This document shows, one piece after another, positions 24,871-32,676 of a DNA stretch of 49,454 bases (position 1 is the first letter of the stretch; each line of letters starts with the position of its first letter). Source of the DNA: Nitrospinota bacterium (GTDB lineage Bacteria > Nitrospinota_A > UBA7883 > JACRGQ01); contig JACRGQ010000041.1 in the NCBI GenBank assembly GCA_016217735.1, forward strand, positions 1 to 49,454, in the 5' to 3' direction. A program made the translations under genes and the position numbers. Below the pieces are notes generated by a model. The model was not told the DNA's origin. It saw nothing but the letters and a program-made list of their open reading frames with translations, and did not search any database.

Positions 24871-25880
24871 TGCTGGTGTTGGGCATCGAAAGCTCGTGCG
24901 ACGAAACCGCCGCGGCGGTGGTGCGGGACGGCGTCCAGGTGCTCTCGAACGTCATCGCAAGCCAGCACGACAGACACCAACAGTACGGCGGCGTGGTGCC
25001 GGAGCTGGCCTCGCGCCGCCATGTGGAGAACATGCCGGTCATCGTGCGCGAAGCGCTCGGCCGCGCGGGGGTGACGCTGAACGATATCGACCTCTTCGCC
25101 GTTACGCGAGGGCCGGGACTCTTGGGGGCGCTGCTCGTCGGCCTCTCCGCCGCGAAGGGGATGGCTTGGGCGTTGAAAAAACCGCTGGCGCCGGTGCATC
25201 ACCTGCACGGGCATGTCGTGGCGGCGCGCTTCAATTACGAAATAGTCTATCCGCACCTCTGCCTGCTGGTCTCCGGCGGCCATACGTCGCTGTACAAAGT
25301 GGATGGCCCCGCAAAACTCACCGAGCTGGCATTCACGCGCGACGACGCGGCGGGGGAAGCGTACGACAAAGTGGCGAAGATGCTCGGCCTCGGCTTTCCC
25401 GGCGGCCCCGCGGTGGAACGCGCCGCGAAGGAAGGGGACGAAAAAGCGGTGCCGTTCACCGTGCCGCGGGTGAAAGGGAGCGCGCTCGATTTCAGCTTCA
25501 GCGGCCTGAAGACCGCCGTGCGCGAAGCGATGAAGAAAAACCCCCGCGTGGCGGATGTCGCCGCGTCGTTCCAGCGGGTGGTGACCGAAACGCTGGTGGC
25601 GCATACGCTGCGCGCGGCGGCGCTGCACGATTTTAAAGAGATAGTGATTGCCGGCGGCGTGGCGGCGAACGGCCACCTGCGCGCCGGAATGACAAAAGCG
25701 GGGGAGGAGCACGGCCTGCGGGTGGTCTGGCCCGCGCCGGTTTATTGCACCGATAACGCCGCGATGATCGCCGCCGCCGGTTATTTTCTATATCAGGAAA
25801 ACCCCGATGACCCGCGCTGGCGCGATTTCAACGCCCTCGACGCCGTCGCCAATTTGCCGATAGACACGCTTGCGGGGTGA
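24870..25880 (+). CDS. tsaD: tRNA N6-threonylcarbamoyladenosine transferase TsaD
   Basis: Transfers the threonylcarbamoyl group to A37 of ANN-decoding tRNAs, with TsaB and TsaE (not in this window). The 336 residues show the ASKHA start LGIESSCDETAAAVV, the metal motif HHLHGH (107-112), LLVSGGHTSLY, FPGGPAVERAAK, and the C-terminal IAGGVAANGHLR and YCTDNAAMIAAAG. Length is normal. It is translationally coupled to the deacetylase gene and convergent with the BatD-like gene only 4 bases away; no terminator is visible between them. Confidence 0.97.
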   Translation: MLVLGIESSCDETAAAVVRDGVQVLSNVIASQHDRHQQYGGVVPELASRRHVENMPVIVREALGRAGVTLNDIDLFAVTRGPGLLGALLVGLSAAKGMAWALKKPLAPVHHLHGHVVAARFNYEIVYPHLCLLVSGGHTSLYKVDGPAKLTELAFTRDDAAGEAYDKVAKMLGLGFPGGPAVERAAKEGDEKAVPFTVPRVKGSALDFSFSGLKTAVREAMKKNPRVADVAASFQRVVTETLVAHTLRAAALHDFKEIVIAGGVAANGHLRAGMTKAGEEHGLRVVWPAPVYCTDNAAMIAAAGYFLYQENPDDPRWRDFNALDAVANLPIDTLAG

Positions 25881-25884
25881 GCGG

Positions 25885-26796
25885 TTAATCGACGGAGTTG
25901 ATGGGGGGAACGCTTTTTTTCTTCGGGGAGTTTTTCACGAAGTACATGGCGACGGCGAGGGCGCTGGTGGCGTCTTCGCGGTCGGGAAGTTTTTTGGTGA
26001 ACTTCGCCACGTCGCAGGTGCGCAGGAGATAGAACACGCGTTCGCGGTGATCTTCCAGCGCGGCGGGCCACGCCGCCTCCAACTCAATGGTGGTTTTTTC
26101 CGGCGCATCGACGCCGTATTCGGCGTGCAGATAGACGCGCACGGTATCGGCGATGGCGGCGAAGTATTCCTTCCCCCGTCCGGCGGCGTAGAGGTTTTCC
26201 GCCTCTATTTTTTCCAGCGCGGCGAGGGCGGTTTCAAGCGGCGAATGGGCCGGAACGGAGGGGGAAACCGCAGTCATTTTTCGTGCCCTCTTTTTTAGCT
26301 GATGCGCCAGCGCCGCCAAAAGCGCCACCAGCGCCAAAACCGCCAGGACGGGCCAGCGGTAGGCCTTCCAGTCGAAGACCGGATCCGCCACATCTTCGAT
26401 CGGCATCATCGCCGGCTCTTTGGCGTCCGGTTTCAGCACGGAGCGGATTTCCACCGTTACGGGGGGCGCGGAGACGGTTTCCGGTTTGCCGTCCGCGCCG
26501 GTCGACAAAACGGAATAGGCGGGGAGGGGGAGTGTGCCGGTCTTGAACACGGTGAGCGTGAAGACCACTTTCTTTTCGCCGCCGGTGTCATCCGCCCGCG
26601 CGTCCAGCAGTTCGAACGGCGCGGGATTTTCCAGTTTCAGCGGCAGTTCGACGCCAGCGGCATCGCGCGCGGTGATGGTGTAGCGTAAATGATCGCCGAT
26701 GGTGGCGGCCGGGGGATCCACCGCGGCGGCAAGGGTGAGCGCGGCGGCGGGAGCGGCATAGAGCGCCAGCAGCAGCAGAGTGAAAATACGTTTCAT
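25885..26796 (-). CDS. BatD-like membrane protein
   Basis: A 303-residue protein with a signal peptide (about 1-19), a periplasmic beta-rich part (about 20-135) like the N-terminal modules of BatD, one membrane helix (about 146-166), and a cytoplasmic helical domain (about 185-290) of the kind found in DUF4381/BatD C termini. It is last in an operon moxR-DUF58-batD and overlaps the DUF58 gene by 4 bases. Such operons occur in many bacteria and are linked to envelope stress; molecular function is not known. Confidence 0.65.
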   Translation of the reverse strand: MKRIFTLLLLALYAAPAAALTLAAAVDPPAATIGDHLRYTITARDAAGVELPLKLENPAPFELLDARADDTGGEKKVVFTLTVFKTGTLPLPAYSVLSTGADGKPETVSAPPVTVEIRSVLKPDAKEPAMMPIEDVADPVFDWKAYRWPVLAVLALVALLAALAHQLKKRARKMTAVSPSVPAHSPLETALAALEKIEAENLYAAGRGKEYFAAIADTVRVYLHAEYGVDAPEKTTIELEAAWPAALEDHRERVFYLLRTCDVAKFTKKLPDREDATSALAVAMYFVKNSPKKKSVPPINSVD

Positions 26797-27812
26797 CGGC
26801 CCGCCAGGATTTTCTTTTCACGCCGCTTGAAAAACTTTTCCAGCGGGGCCACCGGCGAGCCGGCGGTATCGACATCGATGAGGTCGACGCCGCACGTTTG
26901 AAAAAAGCGTTTCAGCTCCGCGTCGCGCCGCCGCGCCATCTCTTCGTGGCGGCGGCGGAAATCCTCGTTGCCGGTGTCGGCCAACACCTCGTCGCCGGTC
27001 TCCGGGTCGCGCAGCAGCACCAGTCCCGCGTCGGGAAGCCGCTGTTCGGCCCGGTCGCGGATGCGGACGGCGATAAGATCGTATTTCCTCGCCGCCACGC
27101 GGAACGGCGGCTCGAACCCGGCATCGGCGAAATCCGACACGAGAAACACTATGCCGGAGCGCCGCGCGGTGTGGAGCAGCCGCTCCAGCGCGTTCTTGAT
27201 GTTCGTCTTTTTGCCTTGCGGGCGGAATCCCAATATCTCGCGGATGATGCGGAGCGCGTGGCGGCGTCCCTTGGCGGGGGGGATGTGCAGTTCCACCGTA
27301 TCGGTGAAGATGTACAGCCCCACCTTGTCGTTGTTGCGGATGGCGGCGAACGCGATGGTGGCGCAGAGTTCCGCCGCCGTCTCGTTTTTGAAATTGCCGG
27401 CGGTGCCGAACGCGCCGCTGGCGGATGCGTCCACCATGAGGATCACCGTCAGTTCGCGCTCCTCGTTAAAGATTTTGATAAACGGCTCGCCGATGCGGGC
27501 GGTCACGTTCCAGTCGATGGCGCGCACGTCGTCGCCGGGGGCATAGGGGCGCACTTCGGCGAACTCCATGCCCATCCCTTTGAAGACGGAGTGGTACTCG
27601 CCGGAAAAAACGGTTTCGACCAGTTTCTTGCTGGAGAACTCGATTTGCCGAACTTTGGCGAACAGTTCGGGCGGGATGGTTTTGATGCCGCCGTCCGGCG
27701 CGGGAAGATCGCGCGCCGCTCCGATCTCGATTTTTTTGCGGAAGACGGCCAGCGCGGCGGCAATCGCCGCCGCCAGCGCCAGCGGAATGAGCCAAAACGG
27801 CGCGAACGGCAT
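26793..27812 (-). CDS. DUF58 domain protein
   Basis: A 339-residue protein with an N-terminal hydrophobic segment (about 5-25) and the DUF58 core, marked by MGMEFAEVRPYAPGDDVRAIDWNV around 80-103. A von Willebrand A-like fold follows (ELTVILMVDASAS, with the D-x-S metal site; VSDFADAG). It is coupled to moxR by TAATG and to the BatD-like gene by a 4-base overlap. In Bat/Mox operons the DUF58 protein is thought to act with the MoxR ATPase as a chaperone-like pair. Confidence 0.85.
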   Translation of the reverse strand: MPFAPFWLIPLALAAAIAAALAVFRKKIEIGAARDLPAPDGGIKTIPPELFAKVRQIEFSSKKLVETVFSGEYHSVFKGMGMEFAEVRPYAPGDDVRAIDWNVTARIGEPFIKIFNEERELTVILMVDASASGAFGTAGNFKNETAAELCATIAFAAIRNNDKVGLYIFTDTVELHIPPAKGRRHALRIIREILGFRPQGKKTNIKNALERLLHTARRSGIVFLVSDFADAGFEPPFRVAARKYDLIAVRIRDRAEQRLPDAGLVLLRDPETGDEVLADTGNEDFRRRHEEMARRRDAELKRFFQTCGVDLIDVDTAGSPVAPLEKFFKRREKKILAGR

Positions 27813-28789
27813 TATGGCACCGGTACGGTATCGAACACCCGTTTCACGATGTCCTCGTTGGTCATTCCTTCCGCTTCGGCTTCGTAGGTGGGGATGATGC
27901 GGTGGCGCAGCACGTCGGGGCCGATGGCCTTCACGTCGTCCGGCGTGACGAAGCCGCGATGGCGCAGGAATGCGTGGGCTTTCGCCGCCAGCGCGAGGTA
28001 GATGCTGGCGCGGGGCGACGCGCCGTATTCGATGATCTGCGGCATGGCGGTGTGCGGCTTGCGCGTGGCGAAGACCAGATCGACGATGTAGCTGAACACT
28101 TTTTCATCCACGTAGATTTCGTCTATGACGGCGCGGGCCTGATCCAGTTCTTCAGCGCCGGTCACGCCTTGCGCGTCGTGGGCGGCGGCGGACGCCATCC
28201 GTTTCACGATCTGCAGTTCCTCCTCGCGCGACGGGTAATCCATGAAGAGCTTGAACATGAAGCGGTCGACCTGCGCTTCGGGGAGCGGATAGGTCCCCTC
28301 CTGCTCGATGGGGTTCTGCGTCGCCAGCACCATGAACGGCTGGTCGAGTTTGAATTGCTGGCCGCCGATGGTTATTTGCCGTTCCTGCATTGCCTCCAGC
28401 AGGGCGCTCTGAACCTTTGCCGGGGCGCGGTTGATCTCGTCCGCCAGCAGGATGTTGGTGAAGACCGGCCCCTTCTTGATGTGGAACGCCCCGCCCTTCG
28501 CGTCGTACACTTGCGTGCCGATAACGTCGGCGGGCAAAAGGTCGGGCGTGAACTGGATGCGGCCGAACGACAGCTTCAGCGCTTTCGCCAGCGTGTTCAC
28601 GGCGAGGGTTTTCGCCAGTCCCGGCACCCCTTCGATGAGGACGTGTCCGCGGCAAAGCATGGCGATGAGCATTTTTTCCAGCAGGGGCCTGCGCCCCACG
28701 ATGACCTTGCCGGTCTCGGCGAACAGCGGCTCCACAAACGCCGAGTGCTGCTGCGCCCGCGCGTTGATTAATCCCACATCGGTAGCCAT
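27812..28789 (-). CDS. MoxR-family AAA+ ATPase
   Basis: AAA+ ATPase of the MoxR class, thought to help mature or assemble envelope complexes together with vWA proteins. The 325 residues contain Walker A GVPGLAKT, Walker B ILLADEINRAP, sensor 1 VLATQNPIEQEGTYPLPEAQ, the arginine-finger region DRFMFKL, and the C-terminal lid domain. AGGAGG lies 8 bases before the ATG at 28789; a TTG two codons earlier is less likely. It is first in the operon moxR-DUF58-batD. Confidence 0.92.
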   Translation of the reverse strand: MATDVGLINARAQQHSAFVEPLFAETGKVIVGRRPLLEKMLIAMLCRGHVLIEGVPGLAKTLAVNTLAKALKLSFGRIQFTPDLLPADVIGTQVYDAKGGAFHIKKGPVFTNILLADEINRAPAKVQSALLEAMQERQITIGGQQFKLDQPFMVLATQNPIEQEGTYPLPEAQVDRFMFKLFMDYPSREEELQIVKRMASAAAHDAQGVTGAEELDQARAVIDEIYVDEKVFSYIVDLVFATRKPHTAMPQIIEYGASPRASIYLALAAKAHAFLRHRGFVTPDDVKAIGPDVLRHRIIPTYEAEAEGMTNEDIVKRVFDTVPVP

Positions 28790-28817
28790 ATCCAAAGCCT
28801 CCTAATTTAAGGAAGCC

Positions 28818-28823
28818 ATTATA
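28818..28823 (-). promoter_or_regulatory. -10 box of the moxR operon
   Basis: On the - strand a perfect TATAAT stands about 28 bases before the moxR start. The hexamer 17 bases further upstream (TGCAAA) is a poor -35. Confidence 0.4.
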
Positions 28824-28919
28824 ACGCTCCCGCGCGTTGTTTTGCATTCTCGGTTGGCTCCGCGATAAATATAAGTAGTGGCTTATAATAAGTTGTAAAT
28901 TATAATATTCCGGTTGTTT

Positions 28920-28958
28920 CAGCCTGGTGCCACAGGATTCATCTGTGGCACCAGGCTG
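28920..28958. repeat. Long perfect palindrome with ATTCAT centre
   Basis: Perfect 16-base arms (28920-28935 CAGCCTGGTGCCACAG and 28943-28958) flank the centre GATTCAT. The string GGTGCC.CAGGATTCATC recurs at 12921-12938, and ATTCAT is also the centre of the dyad at 10553-10572, so the three look like members of one dispersed family. No T-run follows on either strand. Confidence 0.75.
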
Positions 28959-29397
28959 CGCGGGATTTGCCGAATTGCCCGGCGTCAGCAAGAGACCATT
29001 GCAGGAATGGGAACAGGGGCGGTGCAAGCCGACCGGCGCGGCATTGAAACTTCTGATTATCGCCCACCGCCATCCCGAAGCCCTGTACGCTTAATCAGGA
29101 CGTTGGGCTGTTTACGGAACATGGTTGCTCGGTAATTATTGATCCGTATACTGTGCGAGACGGTAAATCATGTCAAGTTCAACGCGGTGGGCGGGAAGAG
29201 AGCTTTGAAAATATTGCTGGGTGCCGTACCCTTGAAGGGCACTTCCGCGGCGGTTTGTACGCGGCTGGCTCCATTGCATTACGCCGCCGCATATTTATTC
29301 CGCCGCTCCCAAGTCAAGCGCGGCATGACAGGGAAATCGGCGACAGGAGTGTCGCCGCTACCGAGAAAAGTGGGATGACGGGGGAGGGGGAAAAAGG
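28959..29397. other. Gene-free stretch between moxR and kdsC
   Basis: About 440 bases with no supported gene; small frames of 73-82 codons lack ribosome sites and family resemblance. It holds a perfect hairpin CGGCGACA-GGAG-TGTCGCCG (29338-29357) and a weaker one around CCCTTGAAGGG near 29231-29241. It could be decayed coding sequence. Confidence 0.4.
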
Positions 29398-29925
29398 TTA
29401 ATCGTTGGCGGTGTAGGGCCACTTGTGCTGGGTTTTCATGATGAACTCTATCATCTCGCGCACCGCGCCAGCGCCGCCGTTGTGGCGAGATACCCAGTCG
29501 GCCTCGGCGCGGACGGTTTCGTCGGCATCGGCCGGGGCGGCGGAGAAACCGGCGGCCTTCAGCACGGCAAGGTCGTTCACATCGTCTCCCATAAAGGCGG
29601 CCTGGCTGGCGTTTAGCGAGTGTTTTTCCAAAATCTGTTCGAATATCCCCAGCTTGTCGCCCACCCCCTGACGCACTTCATGTATTCTGAGTTCCCGCGC
29701 CCGGTGTTCCACCACGGGGGAGTGGCGGCCTGAAATAATAACCACTTTGTATCCGGCCTTGACCGCCTCGGCGATGCCAAGCCCGTCGCGCACATAAAAG
29801 TTTTTCGATTCCTGCCCATCACCATCGAGAATGATCTTGCCGTCGGTCATGACGCCGTCCACGTCCAACACGAACATGGCCACGCCGCGGGCCAGCGTTG
29901 CGGGGGCGGGATTCGCGGCGGGCAT
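29398..29925 (-). CDS. kdsC: 3-deoxy-D-manno-octulosonate 8-phosphate phosphatase
   Basis: Dephosphorylates Kdo-8-phosphate in lipopolysaccharide synthesis. The 175-residue HAD protein has the nucleophile motif VLDVDGVMTDG (Asp21, Asp23), the second motif IISGR, the conserved Lys in VGDKLG, and the C-terminal metal motif MGDDVNDLAVL. It is the short cap-less C0 type expected for KdsC. It overlaps kdsD by one base, so the two steps are made from one transcript. Confidence 0.93.
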   Translation of the reverse strand: MPAANPAPATLARGVAMFVLDVDGVMTDGKIILDGDGQESKNFYVRDGLGIAEAVKAGYKVVIISGRHSPVVEHRARELRIHEVRQGVGDKLGIFEQILEKHSLNASQAAFMGDDVNDLAVLKAAGFSAAPADADETVRAEADWVSRHNGGAGAVREMIEFIMKTQHKWPYTAND

Positions 29926-30887
29926 CAGACCACCCCCGCCCGCAGCAGGTCGTGCAGGTGTATTATCCCCGCCAGTTTGCCGCCGGCATCGATTACCGCC
30001 AGCGCGGTGATTTTGTTGTCTTCCATCAGTTTCACCGCCGCCCCCCCCACCGCGTCGCGGCCGATGGTCTTGGGGGTTTTGTGCATGATGTCGCCGGCGG
30101 TTTTTTTCATGGCGTCGTCCATCGTCTGGAAAATCCGGCGGATGTCGCCGTCGGTGACGATGCCGAGCAACGTCCGGTCCGGGGCGCAGACCAGCGCCAC
30201 CCCCAGCTTTTTGCCGCTCATCTCGGTTAGCAGTTCCTTCATCACGATACCGGGGGAGACCACCGGCAGTTGCTCGCCGGTATGCATCAGGTCTTCCACG
30301 CGCACCAGCAGACCGCGCCCCAGCGACCCGCCGGGGTGGAAATTGGCGAAATCATTTTTATTGAAGCCCTTTTTCTCCATCAGCACCAGCGCCAGCGCGT
30401 CGCCCAGCGCCAACACGGCGGTGGTGGAGGAGGTGGGGACGATGTCCCACGGGCAGGCCTCGGCTTTAACACTGGCGTTCAGCCAAACGTCGGCGCCGCG
30501 GCCCAGCGTCGATTCTTTTTTGGCGCACAGGGCGATCAGCTTGAGGCCGAACCGTTTGATGACCGGTATCAGCCGGACGATCTCTTCCGTTTCGCCGGAG
30601 TTCGATATTGCCAGCACCACGTCGTCCCGCGCGATCATCCCCAGGTCGCCGTGGATAGCCTCGGCGGGGTGGACGAAGAACGCGGCGGTGCCGACGGAGG
30701 CCATCGTGGAGGCTATTTTTTGGCCGATGTGTCCGCTTTTTCCCATGCCGGTGACCACCACGCGGCCGGTGGATGCGAGGATGAGTTCCACCGCCGCCGC
30801 GAAGTTGCCGTCTATGTTGGCGGCGGCGTCCGTCAGCGCGTCGCGTTCAATGGATACGATGGCGCGGGCCCGTTCGATAATGTTCAT
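29925..30887 (-). CDS. kdsD: Arabinose-5-phosphate isomerase KdsD/KpsF
   Basis: Converts ribulose-5-phosphate to arabinose-5-phosphate, the first dedicated Kdo step. The 320 residues have an N-terminal SIS domain (about 35-170; VVTGMGKSGHIGQKIASTMAS, ISNSGETEE, PTSSTTAVLALGDALA) and two C-terminal CBS domains (about 205-318, LMHTGEQLPVV and ILHKTPKTI-like repeats). The conserved HPGGSLGR link is present. Coupled to kdsC by a one-base overlap. Confidence 0.94.
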   Translation of the reverse strand: MNIIERARAIVSIERDALTDAAANIDGNFAAAVELILASTGRVVVTGMGKSGHIGQKIASTMASVGTAAFFVHPAEAIHGDLGMIARDDVVLAISNSGETEEIVRLIPVIKRFGLKLIALCAKKESTLGRGADVWLNASVKAEACPWDIVPTSSTTAVLALGDALALVLMEKKGFNKNDFANFHPGGSLGRGLLVRVEDLMHTGEQLPVVSPGIVMKELLTEMSGKKLGVALVCAPDRTLLGIVTDGDIRRIFQTMDDAMKKTAGDIMHKTPKTIGRDAVGGAAVKLMEDNKITALAVIDAGGKLAGIIHLHDLLRAGVV

Positions 30888-30896
30888 GGGCGGATT

Positions 30897-31451
30897 TTAC
30901 TTGATAGGGGGGGATGCCGCCACCGGTTTCTTTTGCGCGAAGCCGGAAAGGCGCATCGCCCCATACGCGATGGCGGCCCCCACCAGCGCCCCGCCAACAA
31001 CGTCGGACGGGTAATGCACCCCCAGATAGAGGCGGGAGAGCGATACCAAAAACGCGGCCAGCATCCCAAACCACCAGAAGCGGCGGTCATAGAGCCCCAG
31101 CATGGTGGCGATGGCGGCGGAATTGGCGGCGTGGGAGGAGGGGAAGCTTCCGGAGTTCGAGCAACCGGGCCATCCGGGAAGCATATGCACGTCCGGCAGG
31201 GTGATGCAGGGGCGCGGCACGGCGAAGGCCTTCTTTAATATACCGGAGCAGACGAAATCGCTTGCCGTGACCGCCGCGATGACAAGCAGGAAAAAAAGAA
31301 TCCCCCTCTTTTTATCGCGGTAAATGAAGTAGCCGAAGATTGCCAGCAACAGCGGCATCCAGCTCGGGTAGCGGCTGACGAATGGCATGAAAACATTGAA
31401 GAAAGGGTTTTGCAGCCCGTGGTTCACCGCATAAAAGAGCGTCGTATCCAT
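30897..31451 (-). CDS. PAP2-family membrane phosphatase
   Basis: Integral membrane acid phosphatase-type protein, likely acting on a lipid phosphate such as undecaprenyl diphosphate. The 184 residues show several membrane helices and the three PAP2 motifs: KAFAVPRP, GSFPSSHAANSAA and SRLYLGVHYPSDVVGG, with the catalytic histidines kept. I chose MDTTLFYAVNHG as start; an ATG three codons earlier (31460) is equally possible, and no ribosome site decides. It ends 9 bases before kdsD begins and may be cotranscribed with it. Confidence 0.85.
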   Translation of the reverse strand: MDTTLFYAVNHGLQNPFFNVFMPFVSRYPSWMPLLLAIFGYFIYRDKKRGILFFLLVIAAVTASDFVCSGILKKAFAVPRPCITLPDVHMLPGWPGCSNSGSFPSSHAANSAAIATMLGLYDRRFWWFGMLAAFLVSLSRLYLGVHYPSDVVGGALVGAAIAYGAMRLSGFAQKKPVAASPPIK

Positions 31452-31566
31452 GCGGGGCATTGTGCCATTGTTTGGCGGCGCGTGGCAACCATTCTTGCCC
31501 CGGGGGAGGATGTGGTTTAGCCGGACTATTCACGGCGTTGCCGTTCATAATCCGTAAACCGCCGAT

Positions 31567-31664
31567 CTTTTGAAAATTATCGCGTTGGCTCGCATTTTTC
31601 TTAGTCAACATACTGTCAGTATGTTTCCCTCGAAAAACGCTTCACCGCCGCGTCTTTTCAAAAG
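31567..31664. repeat. 98-base near-palindrome
   Basis: A dyad centred on 31616. The inner arms AACATACTG (31607-31615) and CAGTATGTT (31617-31625) are perfect. GCATTTTTC (31592-31600) pairs with GAAAAACGC (31632-31640) with one mismatch, CGCG matches CGCG, and the outer arms CTTTTGAAAA (31567-31576) and TTTTCAAAAG (31655-31664) are perfect. It lies between the divergent PAP2 and SurA-like genes. It could be a MITE-like repeat or an RNA/DNA structural element. Confidence 0.7.
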
Positions 31665-31676
31665 CTTGACGGTTTT

Positions 31677-31703
31677 CCCGCTTTATTCCGTGAATAAAGC
31701 GGG
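31677..31703. repeat. Perfect hairpin before the first SurA-like gene
   Basis: Twelve-base arms CCCGCTTTATTC and GAATAAAGCGGG with the loop CGT, ending 16 bases before the ATG at 31720. There is no T-run, so it is not a terminator. It would form a stem at or near the 5' end of the surA-like mRNA. Confidence 0.65.
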
Positions 31704-31719
31704 TTAAACTATCCCCCTT

Positions 31720-32676
31720 ATGCGTATACAATTAAAATTGCTGATTCCGCTGGCGGCGCTGGTTCTGATGCCGCTTGCCGCGTGCAGCAAGGACGAAGAG
31801 GAGGCTATCCCCGCCCGGCAGGTGGTGGCCGAAGTGAACGGCGCCAAGATCATGGGAGACCGCTTTCTCGTCGAATACGCCCGGTTCAAAAAGCGGGTAA
31901 ATATCCAGCAGGGGAAAGACGAAGGGCTGGAAAAGGAGCTGCGGAACGGCCTGTTGGACAACTTGATACGGGACACGCTCCTGGAACAGGAGGCCGCGAA
32001 GGCGGGGATCAAGATCACCCCCGAGATGGAAGAAGAGGAAGTGCAGTCGATGCTGAAGGGAAACTCCCCGGCGCGGCTGCAGGTGATCCTGCAGGAGCAG
32101 GGGCGGACCTACGAGGAGTGGAAGGCGAGCGTGAAACAGAACCTCACCGTTGAGCGGCTGTTAAAGCAGAAGGTGGCGCCGCTGGTGCAACTGACCGACA
32201 CCGAGATGAAAGAATACTATGACGGACACGCCGACGAATTCCGCAAGGATGCGCAGGCGCATGTGTTTCACATTCTCCGTTCCACGTTTATCGATGCCGA
32301 CCGGGCCCGGATGGACCTGGCCGAGGGCAAAAAATTCGAGGATGTGGCCAGGAGCGTCAGCACAAGCCCGGAGGCGGAGAACGGGGGCGATCTGGGATTC
32401 ATCGGGAAGGGGCAGATGCCCAAAGAGCTTGACGAGGCCATTTTCCGCCTGGGATTGAACCAGGTGAGCAAGGTGATCGAATCTCCCTACGGATTCAACC
32501 TGCTGAAAGTCACGGAATTCGTCAAGCCGCGGCTGATGACATTCGCCGAGGCGAAGGACGGTATCCATAAACGGTTGTTCCAGGAGAGACTGGAAAGAAA
32601 GTTTGAAGAATGGTTGCAGGAAATAAAGAAAAACGCGCAGATAAAAATATATTCCGACCGCTTGTACCGGCTCTGA
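31720..32676 (+). CDS. SurA/PpiC-type peptidyl-prolyl isomerase lipoprotein
   Basis: Periplasmic chaperone/isomerase for envelope proteins. The 318-residue precursor has a lipoprotein signal with lipobox LAAC (Cys22). A SurA-N-like helical domain (about 30-160) precedes a parvulin (PpiC) domain at about 170-265 with HILRS, FEDVARSVSTSPEAENGGDLGFIGKGQMP and the end YGFNLLKV. The gene overlaps the next SurA-like gene by 67 bases in another frame. The hairpin just upstream may shape its mRNA. It could be named PrsA- or SurA-like; the client proteins are unknown. Confidence 0.87.
   Translation: MRIQLKLLIPLAALVLMPLAACSKDEEEAIPARQVVAEVNGAKIMGDRFLVEYARFKKRVNIQQGKDEGLEKELRNGLLDNLIRDTLLEQEAAKAGIKITPEMEEEEVQSMLKGNSPARLQVILQEQGRTYEEWKASVKQNLTVERLLKQKVAPLVQLTDTEMKEYYDGHADEFRKDAQAHVFHILRSTFIDADRARMDLAEGKKFEDVARSVSTSPEAENGGDLGFIGKGQMPKELDEAIFRLGLNQVSKVIESPYGFNLLKVTEFVKPRLMTFAEAKDGIHKRLFQERLERKFEEWLQEIKKNAQIKIYSDRLYRL

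Noticed and set aside
28920-28958. Intrinsic terminator
   Set aside because: The stem is strong but no T-run follows on either strand and no gene ends next to it.
28914-29378. Small + strand frames between moxR and kdsC
   Set aside because: The first begins inside the 28920 palindrome; none has a ribosome site or homology I can name.
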